Assembly: GCA_947372745.1 (NCBI GenBank) | Contig: CANBUY010000004.1 | Coordinates: forward strand, 23,404 to 87,403 | Source of the DNA: Comamonadaceae bacterium | GTDB taxonomy: Bacteria > Pseudomonadota > Gammaproteobacteria > Burkholderiales > Burkholderiaceae_C | Direction: 5' to 3' | Length of the DNA stretch: 64,000 nucleotides | In this document: in pieces, positions 25,318 to 34,123 of the stretch | Numbering within the stretch: the stretch's first letter is position 1 | Layout of the letters: every line of letters begins with the position of its first letter | Translations under genes and position numbers: made by a program | Notes under the pieces: generated by a model | The model's input: only the letters and a program-made list of their open reading frames with translations | What the model was told of the DNA's origin: nothing | Databases searched by the model: none

Positions 25318-25644
25318 ATTTGTTAATATTATCGAGAAGTAGCGCAAGAGGAATCAGTACATACCCTTGATGTTGGTTTTTATTAAATAGGTCATCGAAA
25401 CATAAAGCGATTTATGGACTGGTGGTCAGGCCACCAAACGATGACTGGCGCTTAGCTGTGCTGAATGAACTAACGCGGACTTGTGAATGACCATCAATTA
25501 ACTCAACGACAGCTTTCAAAATGCCCCGTAGCGATTGGCAATGACTGCAATACAGCGACTCCAATCTCAGCATTGATTTTTCGGATGACTCCAAACGCTG
25601 CGTTGCTGCCGTCTAATTCCAGGATTTGACGGCGCAAAAAATCA
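25318..25644. promoter_or_regulatory. Intergenic control region between the galactarate operon and the LysR gene
   Basis: No credible gene. The stretch is A+T-rich next to the proximal operator (TAATATTATCG near 25323) and contains the distal GntR operator. A frame on the minus strand (25412-25594) has no recognisable features and would overlap the operator. The LysR gene ends at 25645, so the rest is its downstream region. Confidence 0.5.
25420..25436. promoter_or_regulatory. Putative GntR (FCD) operator, distal
   Basis: TGGTGG-TCAGG-CCACCA, sharing the core GTGGTCAGGCCAC with the proximal site. The 120-base spacing would allow looping between two bound dimers; this is an inference. Confidence 0.72.
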
Positions 25645-26562
25645 CTATTTTTGAATCACCCGCCACAGCGCCTCCGCCGGCGCTGACAGGTCAGTGCGCT
25701 GGCGGTAGAGGCGTATATCAACGGGGATGTGCCACTTGGGGCTGCCAGCAGAAAGTAGTTGGCCGCTGGCCAACTCGGCCTTGATCAGGCTTTGTGGCAA
25801 CCAGGCAATGCCGCGCCCCTCCAGTGCCATGGTCTTGAGCAGCACGGCGTGGTGGGCGGTGAAGACGGTGCTGAATGGCGCCTCGTCCAGCGCTTTGGGC
25901 ATCAGGCTGCGCATGATGCGGCCCAGGCCCGAGTCTTGCCCGTAGGCCAGCACGGGCACGGGCGCTGGTGCAGATTCGTCGATCCAGTGCTGGGGCACGC
26001 CGCTGGGGCCTGGTGCCGTCACAGGCAGCAGCATATCGTCGCTCACTCGGGCAAAGGTGTACTGCACGTCATCAAGCCGGCTGGCCACCGAGGTGTGGCC
26101 GTGGCTCAGTAGAAACTGAATGCGGCCCTGTAGCATCAGCTCTTCGCAGGCCACCAGGTTGTCCGACATGATCTGGATGGGCCCCAGTCGCAACTGGGCC
26201 TCAATGCCGCTGAGCCAACTGGGGAAAAAGCTCAAAGACAAGACATGTGTGGCGGCAAAGCGCAGGCTCGCGGCGGCTTGTTCGTGCGCGGCCCGCGCTT
26301 TCAGGCGCGAGACTTCCAGGCGTTGCAACAAGTCATCTATGGCGGGGTGAAAGCGCTTGCCGGCTTCGGTGAGTACCACAGGCTGGGCGCTGCGGTCAAA
26401 TAAATCAACGCCCACCCATTCCTCAAGTGATTTGATATGGCGGCTGAAGGCCGGTTGCGCAATGGCGCGCACCTTGGCAGCGCGGGAGAAATTGCCGCTG
26501 TCAGCCAGCGCCAAAAAGTCTTCCAGCCAGTCAAGGTCAAGAGGTCGGTTGCCGGGGCCCAT
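25645..26562 (-). CDS. LysR-family regulator
   Basis: A 305-residue regulator. It has an N-terminal winged helix (about 8-67; FLALADSGNFSRAAKVRAIA and QPAFSRHIKSLEEWVG) and a periplasmic-binding-like effector domain (about 95-300). It is divergent from the lyase/Bug/SDR/tartrate dehydratase run at 26654-30458 and is the likely regulator of that unit; the 91-base intergenic region should hold its T-N11-A sites, which I could not fix confidently. The effector might be tartrate or a related hydroxy acid, by association only. Confidence 0.9.
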   Translation of the reverse strand: MGPGNRPLDLDWLEDFLALADSGNFSRAAKVRAIAQPAFSRHIKSLEEWVGVDLFDRSAQPVVLTEAGKRFHPAIDDLLQRLEVSRLKARAAHEQAAASLRFAATHVLSLSFFPSWLSGIEAQLRLGPIQIMSDNLVACEELMLQGRIQFLLSHGHTSVASRLDDVQYTFARVSDDMLLPVTAPGPSGVPQHWIDESAPAPVPVLAYGQDSGLGRIMRSLMPKALDEAPFSTVFTAHHAVLLKTMALEGRGIAWLPQSLIKAELASGQLLSAGSPKWHIPVDIRLYRQRTDLSAPAEALWRVIQK

Positions 26563-26653
26563 AAGTGAATAGTTCTATGCGTTACGAGTATTGGACGGGA
26601 CGGGGCACTTGTATGAACATAGCGACTCTTTTCACTACGGATCTTCAAGCCCC

Positions 26654-27586
26654 ATGCCCACTATCGCCAATTATCGGGGGATTATTCCCGCCATTGCCTG
26701 CCCCTTCAACTCAGACAACAGCATTGATGAGCCTGGCCTGCGCCGATTGGCCTCCTGGCTGGCGGGCCACAAAGGGGTGGTGGCGGTCATGACCAACGGC
26801 CATACCGGTGAGGTTTTTTCCCTCACACCCCTAGAGCGCGCCCGCGTGACGCGCATCGTGGCCGATGAGCTGAAAGGGCGCATGCCTGTCATTTCTTCCA
26901 TCGTTTGTGAAGGTTTGACGGACGCCGCCGAGCACGCCCGGTTGGCTGTGGAGGCGGGCGCTCAGGCGCTGGATGTGATGCCGCCGCACCACTGGTTGCG
27001 TTTTGGCTTCCACGCCGATCATGCGCTGCAGTACTTTGACGCCATTTGGCAAGCGGCCCAGGTAGATCTCGTGTGCCACGTTTACCCGGCTCGCACCCAG
27101 GCGTCTTACTCTTCAGAATTGCTGGCCGATCTGGCGCGGCTGCCTTATGTGCAGGCCTTCAAGGTCGGGCAGCGCGAGATGAGTAAATATGCCCGAGACC
27201 TCAAGGCCATACGTGATGCCGATCCCTCAAAGGCCATTTTGACCTGTCACGACGAGTATTTGCTGGCCTCGATGGTGCAAGGCGTGGATGGTGCCTTGGT
27301 GGGCTTTGCCAGCTGCATTCCCCAGCTCATCATTGATTTATTTGAAGCCGTCAAGCAAGGCGACCTGCACCAGGCCATGAAGATTCAAGCGCTCATTACC
27401 CCCATCAAAGAGGCGGTTTATGGGGCAGGCGAGCCCACCGGCGAGGCCCATGCCCGCATGAAAGCGGCCATGAAATGGGTGGGCGTGCTGGACAACGCGC
27501 ATGTGCGCCCCCCTACTCACGCGCCTTCAGTCGCTGAGAATGAGTTGATTCGCCAAGCGGTAGCCAACGCCGGTCTACTCAAATAA
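26654..27586 (+). CDS. Dihydrodipicolinate synthase-family lyase/dehydratase
   Basis: Class I aldolase-type TIM barrel of 310 residues. Schiff-base Lys170 (VQAFKVGQ) and Tyr144 (CHVYPART) are in the family positions, and NGHTGEVFSLT (about 48-58) replaces the GTTGE motif. DHDPS-family members in acid-sugar operons usually act as keto-deoxy-aldonate aldolases or dehydratases, so a sugar-acid substrate is likely. ATG 26654 starts just before the conserved GIIPAIACPF; the upstream ATG at 26614 is out of frame. Divergent from LysR and first gene of the unit. Confidence 0.83.
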   Translation: MPTIANYRGIIPAIACPFNSDNSIDEPGLRRLASWLAGHKGVVAVMTNGHTGEVFSLTPLERARVTRIVADELKGRMPVISSIVCEGLTDAAEHARLAVEAGAQALDVMPPHHWLRFGFHADHALQYFDAIWQAAQVDLVCHVYPARTQASYSSELLADLARLPYVQAFKVGQREMSKYARDLKAIRDADPSKAILTCHDEYLLASMVQGVDGALVGFASCIPQLIIDLFEAVKQGDLHQAMKIQALITPIKEAVYGAGEPTGEAHARMKAAMKWVGVLDNAHVRPPTHAPSVAENELIRQAVANAGLLK

Positions 27587-27616
27587 ACCTCGCCCTTGAA
27601 ACCAGGAGACAAAACC

Positions 27617-28582
27617 ATGAACCGTAAAAACTTTATCCGCACCCTGGCTGCCACGGCTATGTTGGGCCTTAGCGCCACCGCCATGGCGCAGGCTTGGCCG
27701 AGCAAGTCGGTCAAGATGATCATTCCGTTTCCACCCGGCGGCACGCTGGACGCGATTGGGCGCATGCTGGCGCAAAAGCTCACTGAGCAAACCGGGCAGA
27801 CCTTCTTTGTGGAAAACAAGCCGGGCGGTCAGGGCATGATCGGAGGCGACGCAGTGGCCAAAGCCCCAGCGGATGGCTATACCCTGCTGTTCAACGCCTC
27901 CACTTTCACCACAGCACCCATGACCGTGAAGGCGCCTCTGTACGACGTGGCGCGCGACTTTTTACCCGTGGCACTTGCCGCCAAGGCGCCGCTTTCGATT
28001 GCCATCAACAAGAATTTGCCCATTCAAGATATCAAGGGTTTGATTGCCTATGCAAAGGCCAACCCCGGCAAGCTCTCATTTGCCATTGGCTCCACTGGGT
28101 CGGCCGGGCACTTGTCGACCGAGTTACTGCGACGTTCAGCCAACCTGGACTTTTTGATCGTGCCCTACAAAGGCACCGCCCCCGCGTTTCAGGACTTGAT
28201 TGGCGGCCAGATCAGTGGTTTTGTGGACCCCATTCTGGGCTCCTACAACTTCTACAAAAGCGGCATGCTCAAAGTCATTGGCGTGACCTCCGCCACCCGA
28301 GTTTCCACCTTGCCTGAGGTACCCACCGTGAGTGAAACCCTACCGGGCTACGAGTTTTACAGCTGGTACGGCGTGTGGGGCCCTGCGAAATTGCCCATGG
28401 ACATTGCGACGCGTCTGAATGTGGAGGTCAACAAGGCGCTCAGCGGTGAGATGCGTGACAAGTTGCTACAGCAAGGCTTGCTGGTTGGTGGCGGATCCAT
28501 GGAGGATTTTGCCAAATTCCAGCGTGAAGACATGGCCCGCTCGGCCAAGATCATTGCCGAAGGCGGTATTCGTGCCGAATAA
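27617..28582 (+). CDS. Bug/TctC-family periplasmic receptor (no linked permease)
   Basis: A 321-residue tripartite-tricarboxylate receptor with signal peptide (FIRTLAATAMLGLSATAMAQ), the Bug signatures WPSKSVKMIIPFPPGGTLD and GQGMIGGDAVAKAPADGYTL, and the GSTGSAGHLSTELL region. AGGAGA lies 7 bases before the ATG. No TctAB pair is adjacent, so it is an orphan Bug receptor, common in Burkholderiales; it may share the permease at 43293-45322 or act as a sensor. Its linkage to tartrate dehydratase suggests a C4 hydroxy acid. Confidence 0.9.
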   Translation: MNRKNFIRTLAATAMLGLSATAMAQAWPSKSVKMIIPFPPGGTLDAIGRMLAQKLTEQTGQTFFVENKPGGQGMIGGDAVAKAPADGYTLLFNASTFTTAPMTVKAPLYDVARDFLPVALAAKAPLSIAINKNLPIQDIKGLIAYAKANPGKLSFAIGSTGSAGHLSTELLRRSANLDFLIVPYKGTAPAFQDLIGGQISGFVDPILGSYNFYKSGMLKVIGVTSATRVSTLPEVPTVSETLPGYEFYSWYGVWGPAKLPMDIATRLNVEVNKALSGEMRDKLLQQGLLVGGGSMEDFAKFQREDMARSAKIIAEGGIRAE

Positions 28583-29279
28583 GTCGTCAGCGCCTAGCCA
28601 CGCGCTGGTAACCGGCAGTAGCTCGGGCATTGGCTTGGCCATTGCCCGGCATTTGTTGGCGCAAGGCTGGCAGGTAAGCGGCTGGGACCTCTCGGCCCCG
28701 GTGCTGACTGAGCCCGGTTTCACCCCTGTGCAGGTGGATCTGATGGATACCACTGCCATCAACTCGGCTTTGCACGCCCAGGCGCCGGTCACGGCGCTGG
28801 TGCATTCCGCCGGGTGGATGCGCACCGCGCCGCTGGATTCTCTCGACTTAGCCGCAGGCGAGGCCATGTGGCGTCTGCATGTGCAGTCGGCCACCCAAAT
28901 CGCCCAAGCGCTGGTGCCCACCATGACGGCGCGCGGTCAGGGGCGCGTGGTGCTGATTGGCAGCCGCGTAGCGCAAGGCCTGGCGGGGCGCAGCCAATAT
29001 GCGGCGGTGAAAGCCGCGTTGATCGCGATGGCGCGCAGCTGGGCAATGGAAGTCGCGGCCAAAGGCGTGACCATCAATGTGGTGTCACCCGCTGCCACCC
29101 AAACCACCATGTTGAGTGACCCGGCCCGATCGGGCAGTGCGCCCCAGTTGCCACCCATTGGCCGTTTTATTGACCCTGCCGAAGTGGCGGCATTGGTCGC
29201 TTTTCTTTTGTCATCCCAAGCCTCGGCCATAACGGGGCAAGACCTTCAAATCTGCGGTGGCGCTTCGCTGCCGCGCTAA
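28572..29279 (+). CDS. Short-chain dehydrogenase/reductase
   Basis: NAD(P)-dependent SDR of about 235 residues. It has TGSSSGIG (cofactor loop), NNAG-equivalent HSAGW, catalytic Ser in IGSRVAQG, and YxxxK in QYAAVKAAL. The best start is a GTG at 28572, 11 bases inside the Bug gene, because the frame has no ATG before the conserved HALVTG strand. The C-terminus (ITGQDLQICGGASLPR) is typical. Probably oxidises a hydroxyl of the hydroxy acid handled by this cluster. Confidence 0.83.
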   Translation: MPNKSSAPSHALVTGSSSGIGLAIARHLLAQGWQVSGWDLSAPVLTEPGFTPVQVDLMDTTAINSALHAQAPVTALVHSAGWMRTAPLDSLDLAAGEAMWRLHVQSATQIAQALVPTMTARGQGRVVLIGSRVAQGLAGRSQYAAVKAALIAMARSWAMEVAAKGVTINVVSPAATQTTMLSDPARSGSAPQLPPIGRFIDPAEVAALVAFLLSSQASAITGQDLQICGGASLPR

Positions 29280-29291
29280 CACATCACCTCC

Positions 29292-30458
29292 ATGAAAATT
29301 GTTGACATCCTTGAATCGACCCGTCCCATCAAGTCGGACATTCGCAACGCCTACATCGATTTTTCCAAAATGACCCTCAGCCTGGTGGCCGTGGTCACCG
29401 ACGTGATTCGTGACGGCAAACCGGTTATTGGCTACGGCTTCAACTCCAATGGCCGTTACGGCCAGGGCAGCCTGATACGGGAGCGCTTTCGCCCCCGCGT
29501 GATGGAGGCCAATCCGGCCAGCCTTTTGAATGAGGCGGGCGACAACATCGACCCGCACAAGGTCTGGGCCTGCATGATGACCAATGAAAAACCCGGCGGG
29601 CACGGAGAACGCTCGGTGGCGGTCGGCACCATCGACATGGCGCTGTGGGACGCGGTGGCCAAGATTGAAGAGAAGCCGCTCTACGAGGTGCTGGCTCAGC
29701 GCTACGGCAACGGCATGGCCAACCCCAAGGTTTTTGTTTATGCCGCTGGCGGCTATTACCACCCCGGCAAAGGTCTGGACGGCTTGCGCAGCGAGATGAC
29801 GAGCTACTTGGAGCGCGGCTACTCGGTGGTGAAAATGAAAATTGGCGGCGCCAGCGTGGCGCAAGACATGGCGCGCATTGAGGCTGTGCTGAAGCTGCTG
29901 CAACCGGGCCAGCAATTGGCTGTGGATGCCAATGGGCGTTTTGATCTGGCCGCCGCCATTGCGTATGGCCAAGCCCTCTCCAACTATCCCTTGTTCTGGT
30001 ACGAGGAAGCCGGTGATCCGCTGGACTACGAGCTCCAGGCCCGCCTGGGTGAGGTGTACCAAGGTAGCTTGGCGACCGGGGAAAACCTGTTTTCTATGCA
30101 GGATGCCCGCAATCTGATTCGACACGGTGGCATGCGCCCCGACCGCGACTGGCTGCAGTTTGACTGCGCCCTGAGCTACGGCTTGGTGGAATACCTGCGC
30201 ACGCTGGACATGCTCAAAGAACACGGCTGGTCACCCAGTCGCTGCATTCCCCACGGCGGCCACCAAATGTCTTTGGCCATCGCCGCTGGTCTGGGCTTGG
30301 GCGGCAACGAGTCCTACCCCGACTTGTTCCAGCCTTATGGCGGCTTTCCTGATGGCGTGAAGGTAGAAAACGGCTATGTCAATTTACCCGCCTTGCCGGG
30401 CATCGGCTTTGAAGGCAAAGCAGATTTGTACGCTGAGATGAGGCTGCTGGCCAGCTAA
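29292..30458 (+). CDS. tarD: D-tartrate dehydratase (enolase superfamily)
   Basis: Dehydrates D-tartrate to oxaloacetate. A 388-residue mandelate-racemase-subgroup enzyme. Catalytic Lys183 lies in VVKMKIGG and catalytic His321 in IPHGGHQM, one residue offset from Lys184/His322 of the Bradyrhizobium japonicum enzyme as I remember it. Magnesium ligands are in VDANGRF, WYEEAGDPLDYE and TGENLF. NSNGRYGQGSLIRERF and the C-terminal LPGIGFEGKADLYAEM also match that enzyme closely. Last gene of the forward unit under LysR; it ends 10 bases before a hairpin-bearing repeat. Confidence 0.9.
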   Translation: MKIVDILESTRPIKSDIRNAYIDFSKMTLSLVAVVTDVIRDGKPVIGYGFNSNGRYGQGSLIRERFRPRVMEANPASLLNEAGDNIDPHKVWACMMTNEKPGGHGERSVAVGTIDMALWDAVAKIEEKPLYEVLAQRYGNGMANPKVFVYAAGGYYHPGKGLDGLRSEMTSYLERGYSVVKMKIGGASVAQDMARIEAVLKLLQPGQQLAVDANGRFDLAAAIAYGQALSNYPLFWYEEAGDPLDYELQARLGEVYQGSLATGENLFSMQDARNLIRHGGMRPDRDWLQFDCALSYGLVEYLRTLDMLKEHGWSPSRCIPHGGHQMSLAIAAGLGLGGNESYPDLFQPYGGFPDGVKVENGYVNLPALPGIGFEGKADLYAEMRLLAS

Positions 30459-30468
30459 TTCACTGGGT

Positions 30469-30531
30469 TTGACCAGCTATTTATTTAATAGCTGGTCAAG
30501 CACATCAATAGGCGGCTAGAGGCTTATTTCC
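30469..30531 (+). repeat. Dispersed repeat, copy 3 of 6, with terminator-like hairpin
   Basis: TTGACCAGCTAT (30469-30480) pairs perfectly with ATAGCTGGTCAA (30488-30499) over a 7-base A/T loop, between convergent tarD and kguD. The rest of the element (to 30531) encodes the last eight codons of the minus-strand reductase. Copies: 4749, 8566, 39861, 57319 and 63493. Confidence 0.75.
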
Positions 30532-31497
30532 ATCTAAGGCCAGCAGCAGGTTGCTGGTGGCCATTACCGCCATGGCGTGACGTGTCTCAAAGGTGGCCGA
30601 GCCGATGTGGGGCAGGGCGGTGACCTTGGGGTGTGTGCGCAGAGCTGAGCTCTGGGGCAAGGGCTCGGTGGCAAATACGTCAAGACCAGCGGCGCGCAAC
30701 GTGCCGTGGTCAAGCGCGTGAAGCAACGCGTCTTCCTGCACGATAGCGCCACGGGCACCGTTGATGAAAATGGCGCCGGGTTTCATCAGGCCAAATTCGC
30801 GCCCCCCCAAAAGGCCCCGCGTTTCTTGAGACAAAGGCAGCACGGCGGCGACGATGTCGGCGCGCTGGAGTAAGTCTTCCAGCGAAGTGGCGATGGCTTT
30901 GCCCAGCAAGTCGGGCACTTGTGTGGCCAGGTCAATGGGACTGCGGTTGTGAAAAAGAACGGGCATGCCAAATCCCAAAGCCGCCCGGCGGGCCACGGCT
31001 TGCCCGATGCGGCCAAAGCCCAAAATGCCCAGCGTTTTGCCATGCACATCCCAGCCAAACAGGTCTTCGCCAATGTTTTTAGTCCAGTGGCCTTCGCGCA
31101 CATGGTTGGCCAGCGTCACCAAGCGGCGGCTGCTGGCCATGATGAGTGAAAAAATAGTGTCGGCCGTGGTCTCGGTCAGTACACCGGGCGTGTGGCACAG
31201 GATGATGCCCCGGGCGGCGAGTGCGGCCAGGTCGTAGTTGTCCACCCCCACGGAAATGCTGGAGATGACTTGGAGCTGGGGTGCTTCGGCCAGCAGCTCG
31301 GCACCGATGGGGAAGCTGGAGCCGATCAGACCTTGTGCGGTGGGCAAGGCGGCATAAAAAGCCGCTGCCTGCTCCGGCACGCGTGGGTTCGCGACTACCA
31401 CCTCATGCTGTGCCTGCAGGCGTGCCAGTTGGTCGGGGGGGAGTTCCCGAAACACCAGCACTTTTTGTCGGGCGCTGGGGAGCATGGGGGTGTTCAT
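30505..31497 (-). CDS. kguD: D-2-hydroxyacid dehydrogenase, probable 2-keto-(6-phospho)gluconate reductase
   Basis: NAD(P)H-dependent reductase of 330 residues. Nucleotide motif GFGRIG (160-165) and the catalytic triad Arg249 (NGARGAIV), Glu278 (ATEP) and His297 (LPHIGS) are all present. Paired with a PfkB kinase under a PtxS-type operator, it matches KguD, which reduces 2-keto-6-phosphogluconate to 6-phosphogluconate; a GhrB-type 2-ketogluconate/hydroxypyruvate reductase is the alternative. The last residues (GNKPLAAY) are encoded by a dispersed repeat, so the original C-terminus has been replaced. It starts 3 bases after the kinase stop. Confidence 0.8.
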   Translation of the reverse strand: MNTPMLPSARQKVLVFRELPPDQLARLQAQHEVVVANPRVPEQAAAFYAALPTAQGLIGSSFPIGAELLAEAPQLQVISSISVGVDNYDLAALAARGIILCHTPGVLTETTADTIFSLIMASSRRLVTLANHVREGHWTKNIGEDLFGWDVHGKTLGILGFGRIGQAVARRAALGFGMPVLFHNRSPIDLATQVPDLLGKAIATSLEDLLQRADIVAAVLPLSQETRGLLGGREFGLMKPGAIFINGARGAIVQEDALLHALDHGTLRAAGLDVFATEPLPQSSALRTHPKVTALPHIGSATFETRHAMAVMATSNLLLALDGNKPLAAY

Positions 31498-31500
31498 CGT

Positions 31501-32436
31501 TCAGAGCCCTGCTTGAATCAGTTCGGCCCGGGTCGGCAAACCTTCGCTGTCGCCCAGCACTTGCACGGCGCGTGCGCCTATCCAGGCACCACGCTTTACC
31601 GCTTCGGGCACGCTCAAGCCGTCCAGCAGCGCGCTGATGACGCCTACCGCAAAGCCATCACCGGCGCCGACGGTGTCCACCACTTGGGCCACGGGGAACC
31701 CGGGAACATAGCCCGAGTCTGTGGCGCTCTCAAAATAAGCACCTTCACTGCCCAGCTTGACGACGACGAGTGAAGCGCCACCTTTCAGGTAGAAGCTGGC
31801 AATGCCTTCGGGCGTTTTCTCTCCCGTCAGAAAACGGCCTTCTTCCAGACCGGGCAACACCCAATCGGCACGGGTTGCCAGGTCGTTGATGCTGCTGCGC
31901 ATGTGTTCGGGCGTGGCCCACAAAGTAGGGCGCAAGTTGGGGTCAAAAGAGACGCTGCGTCCGGCGGCGCGCATCAAGTCCATGGTTTGGCGGGCGGCAG
32001 GCAGGGTGTGGTCAGAAATGGCGGCAAACACGCCCGTGGCGTGCAGGTGGCGGGCGCCGGTGAGCCAAGCTGCGTCGATGTCGGCTACGGCCATGCTGCT
32101 GGCGGCGGAGCCTTGGCGGTGGTATTCCACCGGTGGGTCGCTGCCGTCGTTGACACGGCCCTTGAATTGGAAGCCGGTTTTTTGGGTCGCATCGCACACG
32201 ACATGCGTGCAATCAATGCCTTCCTGGGTCATGGCAGCCAGCAAGTAGCGCCCCATGGAGTCTGTGCCCAAGCGGCTCGCCCAGCCCACGCGCAAGCCCA
32301 GACGCGCCAGCCCGATGGCGACATTGGTCTCGGCACCGGCGGTGCGTTTGTGAAAAGTTTCTACCTGCTCCAGCGGGCCACATTCGCCAGCCACCAGCAG
32401 CATCATGGCTTCGCCAAAAGTTACAACATCCAGCAT
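31501..32436 (-). CDS. kguK: PfkB-family sugar-acid kinase, probable 2-ketogluconokinase
   Basis: Cytoplasmic kinase of 311 residues in the ribokinase/PfkB fold. It has the N-terminal GAETNVAIGLARLG motif (35-47) and the anion-hole/catalytic DTVGAGDG (254-261, catalytic Asp260). Substrate-side features resemble 2-keto-3-deoxygluconate kinase (KdgK) and 2-ketogluconokinase (KguK), which cannot be told apart by eye. The exact PtxS operator upstream and the adjacent reductase favour KguK. It is the fifth gene of the operon, 7 bases after the ABC ATPase. Confidence 0.78.
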   Translation of the reverse strand: MLDVVTFGEAMMLLVAGECGPLEQVETFHKRTAGAETNVAIGLARLGLRVGWASRLGTDSMGRYLLAAMTQEGIDCTHVVCDATQKTGFQFKGRVNDGSDPPVEYHRQGSAASSMAVADIDAAWLTGARHLHATGVFAAISDHTLPAARQTMDLMRAAGRSVSFDPNLRPTLWATPEHMRSSINDLATRADWVLPGLEEGRFLTGEKTPEGIASFYLKGGASLVVVKLGSEGAYFESATDSGYVPGFPVAQVVDTVGAGDGFAVGVISALLDGLSVPEAVKRGAWIGARAVQVLGDSEGLPTRAELIQAGL

Positions 32437-32443
32437 GGTGGGC

Positions 32444-33223
32444 CTAATGCGCGTGTTGTGAGTTGAGGATTTGCCCCAGAAAGTTCCGGGTAGTTTCGTG
32501 CTGCGGGTTGCTAAAAAATTCTTTGGGCGGCGCCTGCTCGATGATTTGGCCGTTGGCCATAAAGATCACCCGGTCGGCCACGCTGCGGGCAAAGCCCATC
32601 TCATGCGTGACGCACAGCATGGTCATGCCGTCTTCGGCCAGGCTGATCATGGTGTCCAGCACTTCTTTGACCATTTCCGGGTCAAGCGCCGAGGTGGGCT
32701 CGTCAAACAGCATGATCTTGGGCGTCATGCACAGGGCGCGGGCAATGGCCACGCGCTGCTGCTGGCCGCCTGAGAGCTGGCTGGGGTATTTGAGCGCTTG
32801 CTCAGGGATGCGCACGCGGGTGAGGTATTTCATGGCGATGGCCTCGGCCTCGTCCTGACTTAGTCCGCGTGAACGCATGGGGGCCAGGGTGCAGTTTTGC
32901 AAAATGGTCAGGTGCGGGAACAGGTTGAACTGCTGGAACACCATGCCCACTTCCTGGCGCACCGAATCCACATTTTTGCCCCCGGCCGTGAGGTCAATGC
33001 CGTCCACCACGATGCGGCCGCTTTGCACGGTTTCCAAGCGGTTGATGCAGCGAATCAGGGTCGATTTGCCCGAGCCCGAAGGCCCGCACACCACAATGCG
33101 CTCCCCCGCCCGCACATTCAGGTTGATTTGCGTGAGCACCTGAAATTTGCCAAACCATTTGTCCACCGCTTCAATGCGGATGATGGGTTCAGGCGGTGTG
33201 GTTGGCGGGTTGGAGGCAGGCAT
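32444..33223 (-). CDS. PAAT-type ABC importer ATPase (kgu-linked)
   Basis: GlnQ-like ATPase of 259 residues with Walker [11 protein letters not shown]-loop [11 protein letters not shown], signature [16 protein letters not shown], Walker [14 protein letters not shown] and switch His VTHEMGFAR. It lies between the receptor (42-base gap) and the kinase. It energises the permease pair at 34124-35454. Confidence 0.92.
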   Translation of the reverse strand: MPASNPPTTPPEPIIRIEAVDKWFGKFQVLTQINLNVRAGERIVVCGPSGSGKSTLIRCINRLETVQSGRIVVDGIDLTAGGKNVDSVRQEVGMVFQQFNLFPHLTILQNCTLAPMRSRGLSQDEAEAIAMKYLTRVRIPEQALKYPSQLSGGQQQRVAIARALCMTPKIMLFDEPTSALDPEMVKEVLDTMISLAEDGMTMLCVTHEMGFARSVADRVIFMANGQIIEQAPPKEFFSNPQHETTRNFLGQILNSQHAH

Positions 33224-33265
33224 GGTGGGGTTTAAAGTGTCAGTTGAAAAAAATAGGGCGTCGAA

Positions 33266-34072
33266 TTACTGCATTTTTGGCAGGTCAGTTTCCAGCCATT
33301 TGCGGTACAGCTTGTTGAGCTCGCCGTTGGCGGTATTGCGCGCCACAAAGTCGTTCACGGTAGTCAGCAATTCAGCTTGACCGGGGCGCATCGCCACAGC
33401 CATGACTTGCTGACGCAACAGGAACTTGTTCTCAAACGAGTTGGCGGGGGCGCGCTTGTCAATTTGTGCCGCCACGGTGGTGGAGCAACCGATGGCGTCG
33501 ACCTGGCCCGACATCAGGGCTTGCATGGCAGAGGCGTCGTCGTCAAAGCGGCGGATCTCGGTGCCTTCTGGAGCAATGGCGGTCAGGGCCACGTCTTGTG
33601 TGCTGGCACGGGCTACGCCGACGCGCTTGCCTTTGAGGTCAGCAGCGGCTTTGATGCTGGCTTTTTTGTCACCATACAAAACAATGCTGGCGGCGGCATA
33701 GGGCGTGGAGAACTGCACTTGCTTGGCGCGCTCAGGCGTGATGGCCAAAGAGGCAACCAGCAAATCGACCTTGTTGGTCATTAAAAAAGGAATGCGGTTG
33801 GGGCCTGTGACCGCGACCAAATTCACTTTGACGCCCAGGTCTTTGGCCATCAGGCGCGCCACATCAGCGTCGTAGCCATCGGGCTGGTTGCTGCTGTTGG
33901 TGGTGCCGTAAGGGGGGAAGTCGACCAGCATGCCGACGGTCAACTCGCCTTTTTTCTTGATGTCGGCCACGGTCTGGGCACCGGCGACGGGCGCCCACAC
34001 AGACAGGGTGGCGGCCAGGCCGAGGGCGAGGGCGGTGCCGGTGAAAACGCGGCGTTGCAGAGACTTGATCAT
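33266..34072 (-). CDS. PAAT-type ABC importer receptor, predicted 2-ketogluconate ligand
   Basis: Periplasmic receptor of 268 residues with signal peptide (about 1-32, ending APVAGAQ) and SBP_bac_3 fold. Carboxylate-binding Arg115 (TPERAK) is present. The position of GlnBP Asp157 is Ser197 (GQVDAIGCSTT), so the alpha-ammonium anchor of amino-acid receptors is missing. GPNRIPFLMTNKVD is shared almost exactly with the galactarate-linked receptor at 21493, indicating a subfamily. Operon context (kinase, reductase, PtxS-like regulator) points to 2-ketogluconate or a close relative. Confidence 0.88.
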   Translation of the reverse strand: MIKSLQRRVFTGTALALGLAATLSVWAPVAGAQTVADIKKKGELTVGMLVDFPPYGTTNSSNQPDGYDADVARLMAKDLGVKVNLVAVTGPNRIPFLMTNKVDLLVASLAITPERAKQVQFSTPYAAASIVLYGDKKASIKAAADLKGKRVGVARASTQDVALTAIAPEGTEIRRFDDDASAMQALMSGQVDAIGCSTTVAAQIDKRAPANSFENKFLLRQQVMAVAMRPGQAELLTTVNDFVARNTANGELNKLYRKWLETDLPKMQ

Positions 34073-34123
34073 GGGAGTTTTCCTTGAAAGGTTAAAGACG
34101 ACGGACGAGAAAGTAATTGGGGA

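Noticed and set aside
25412..25594. 60-codon minus-strand frame in the galactarate promoter region
   Set aside because: Overlaps the distal GntR operator and shows no family features.
29211..30224. 337-codon minus-strand frame opposite tarD
   Set aside because: tarD has a full enolase-superfamily signature; the opposite frame has none.
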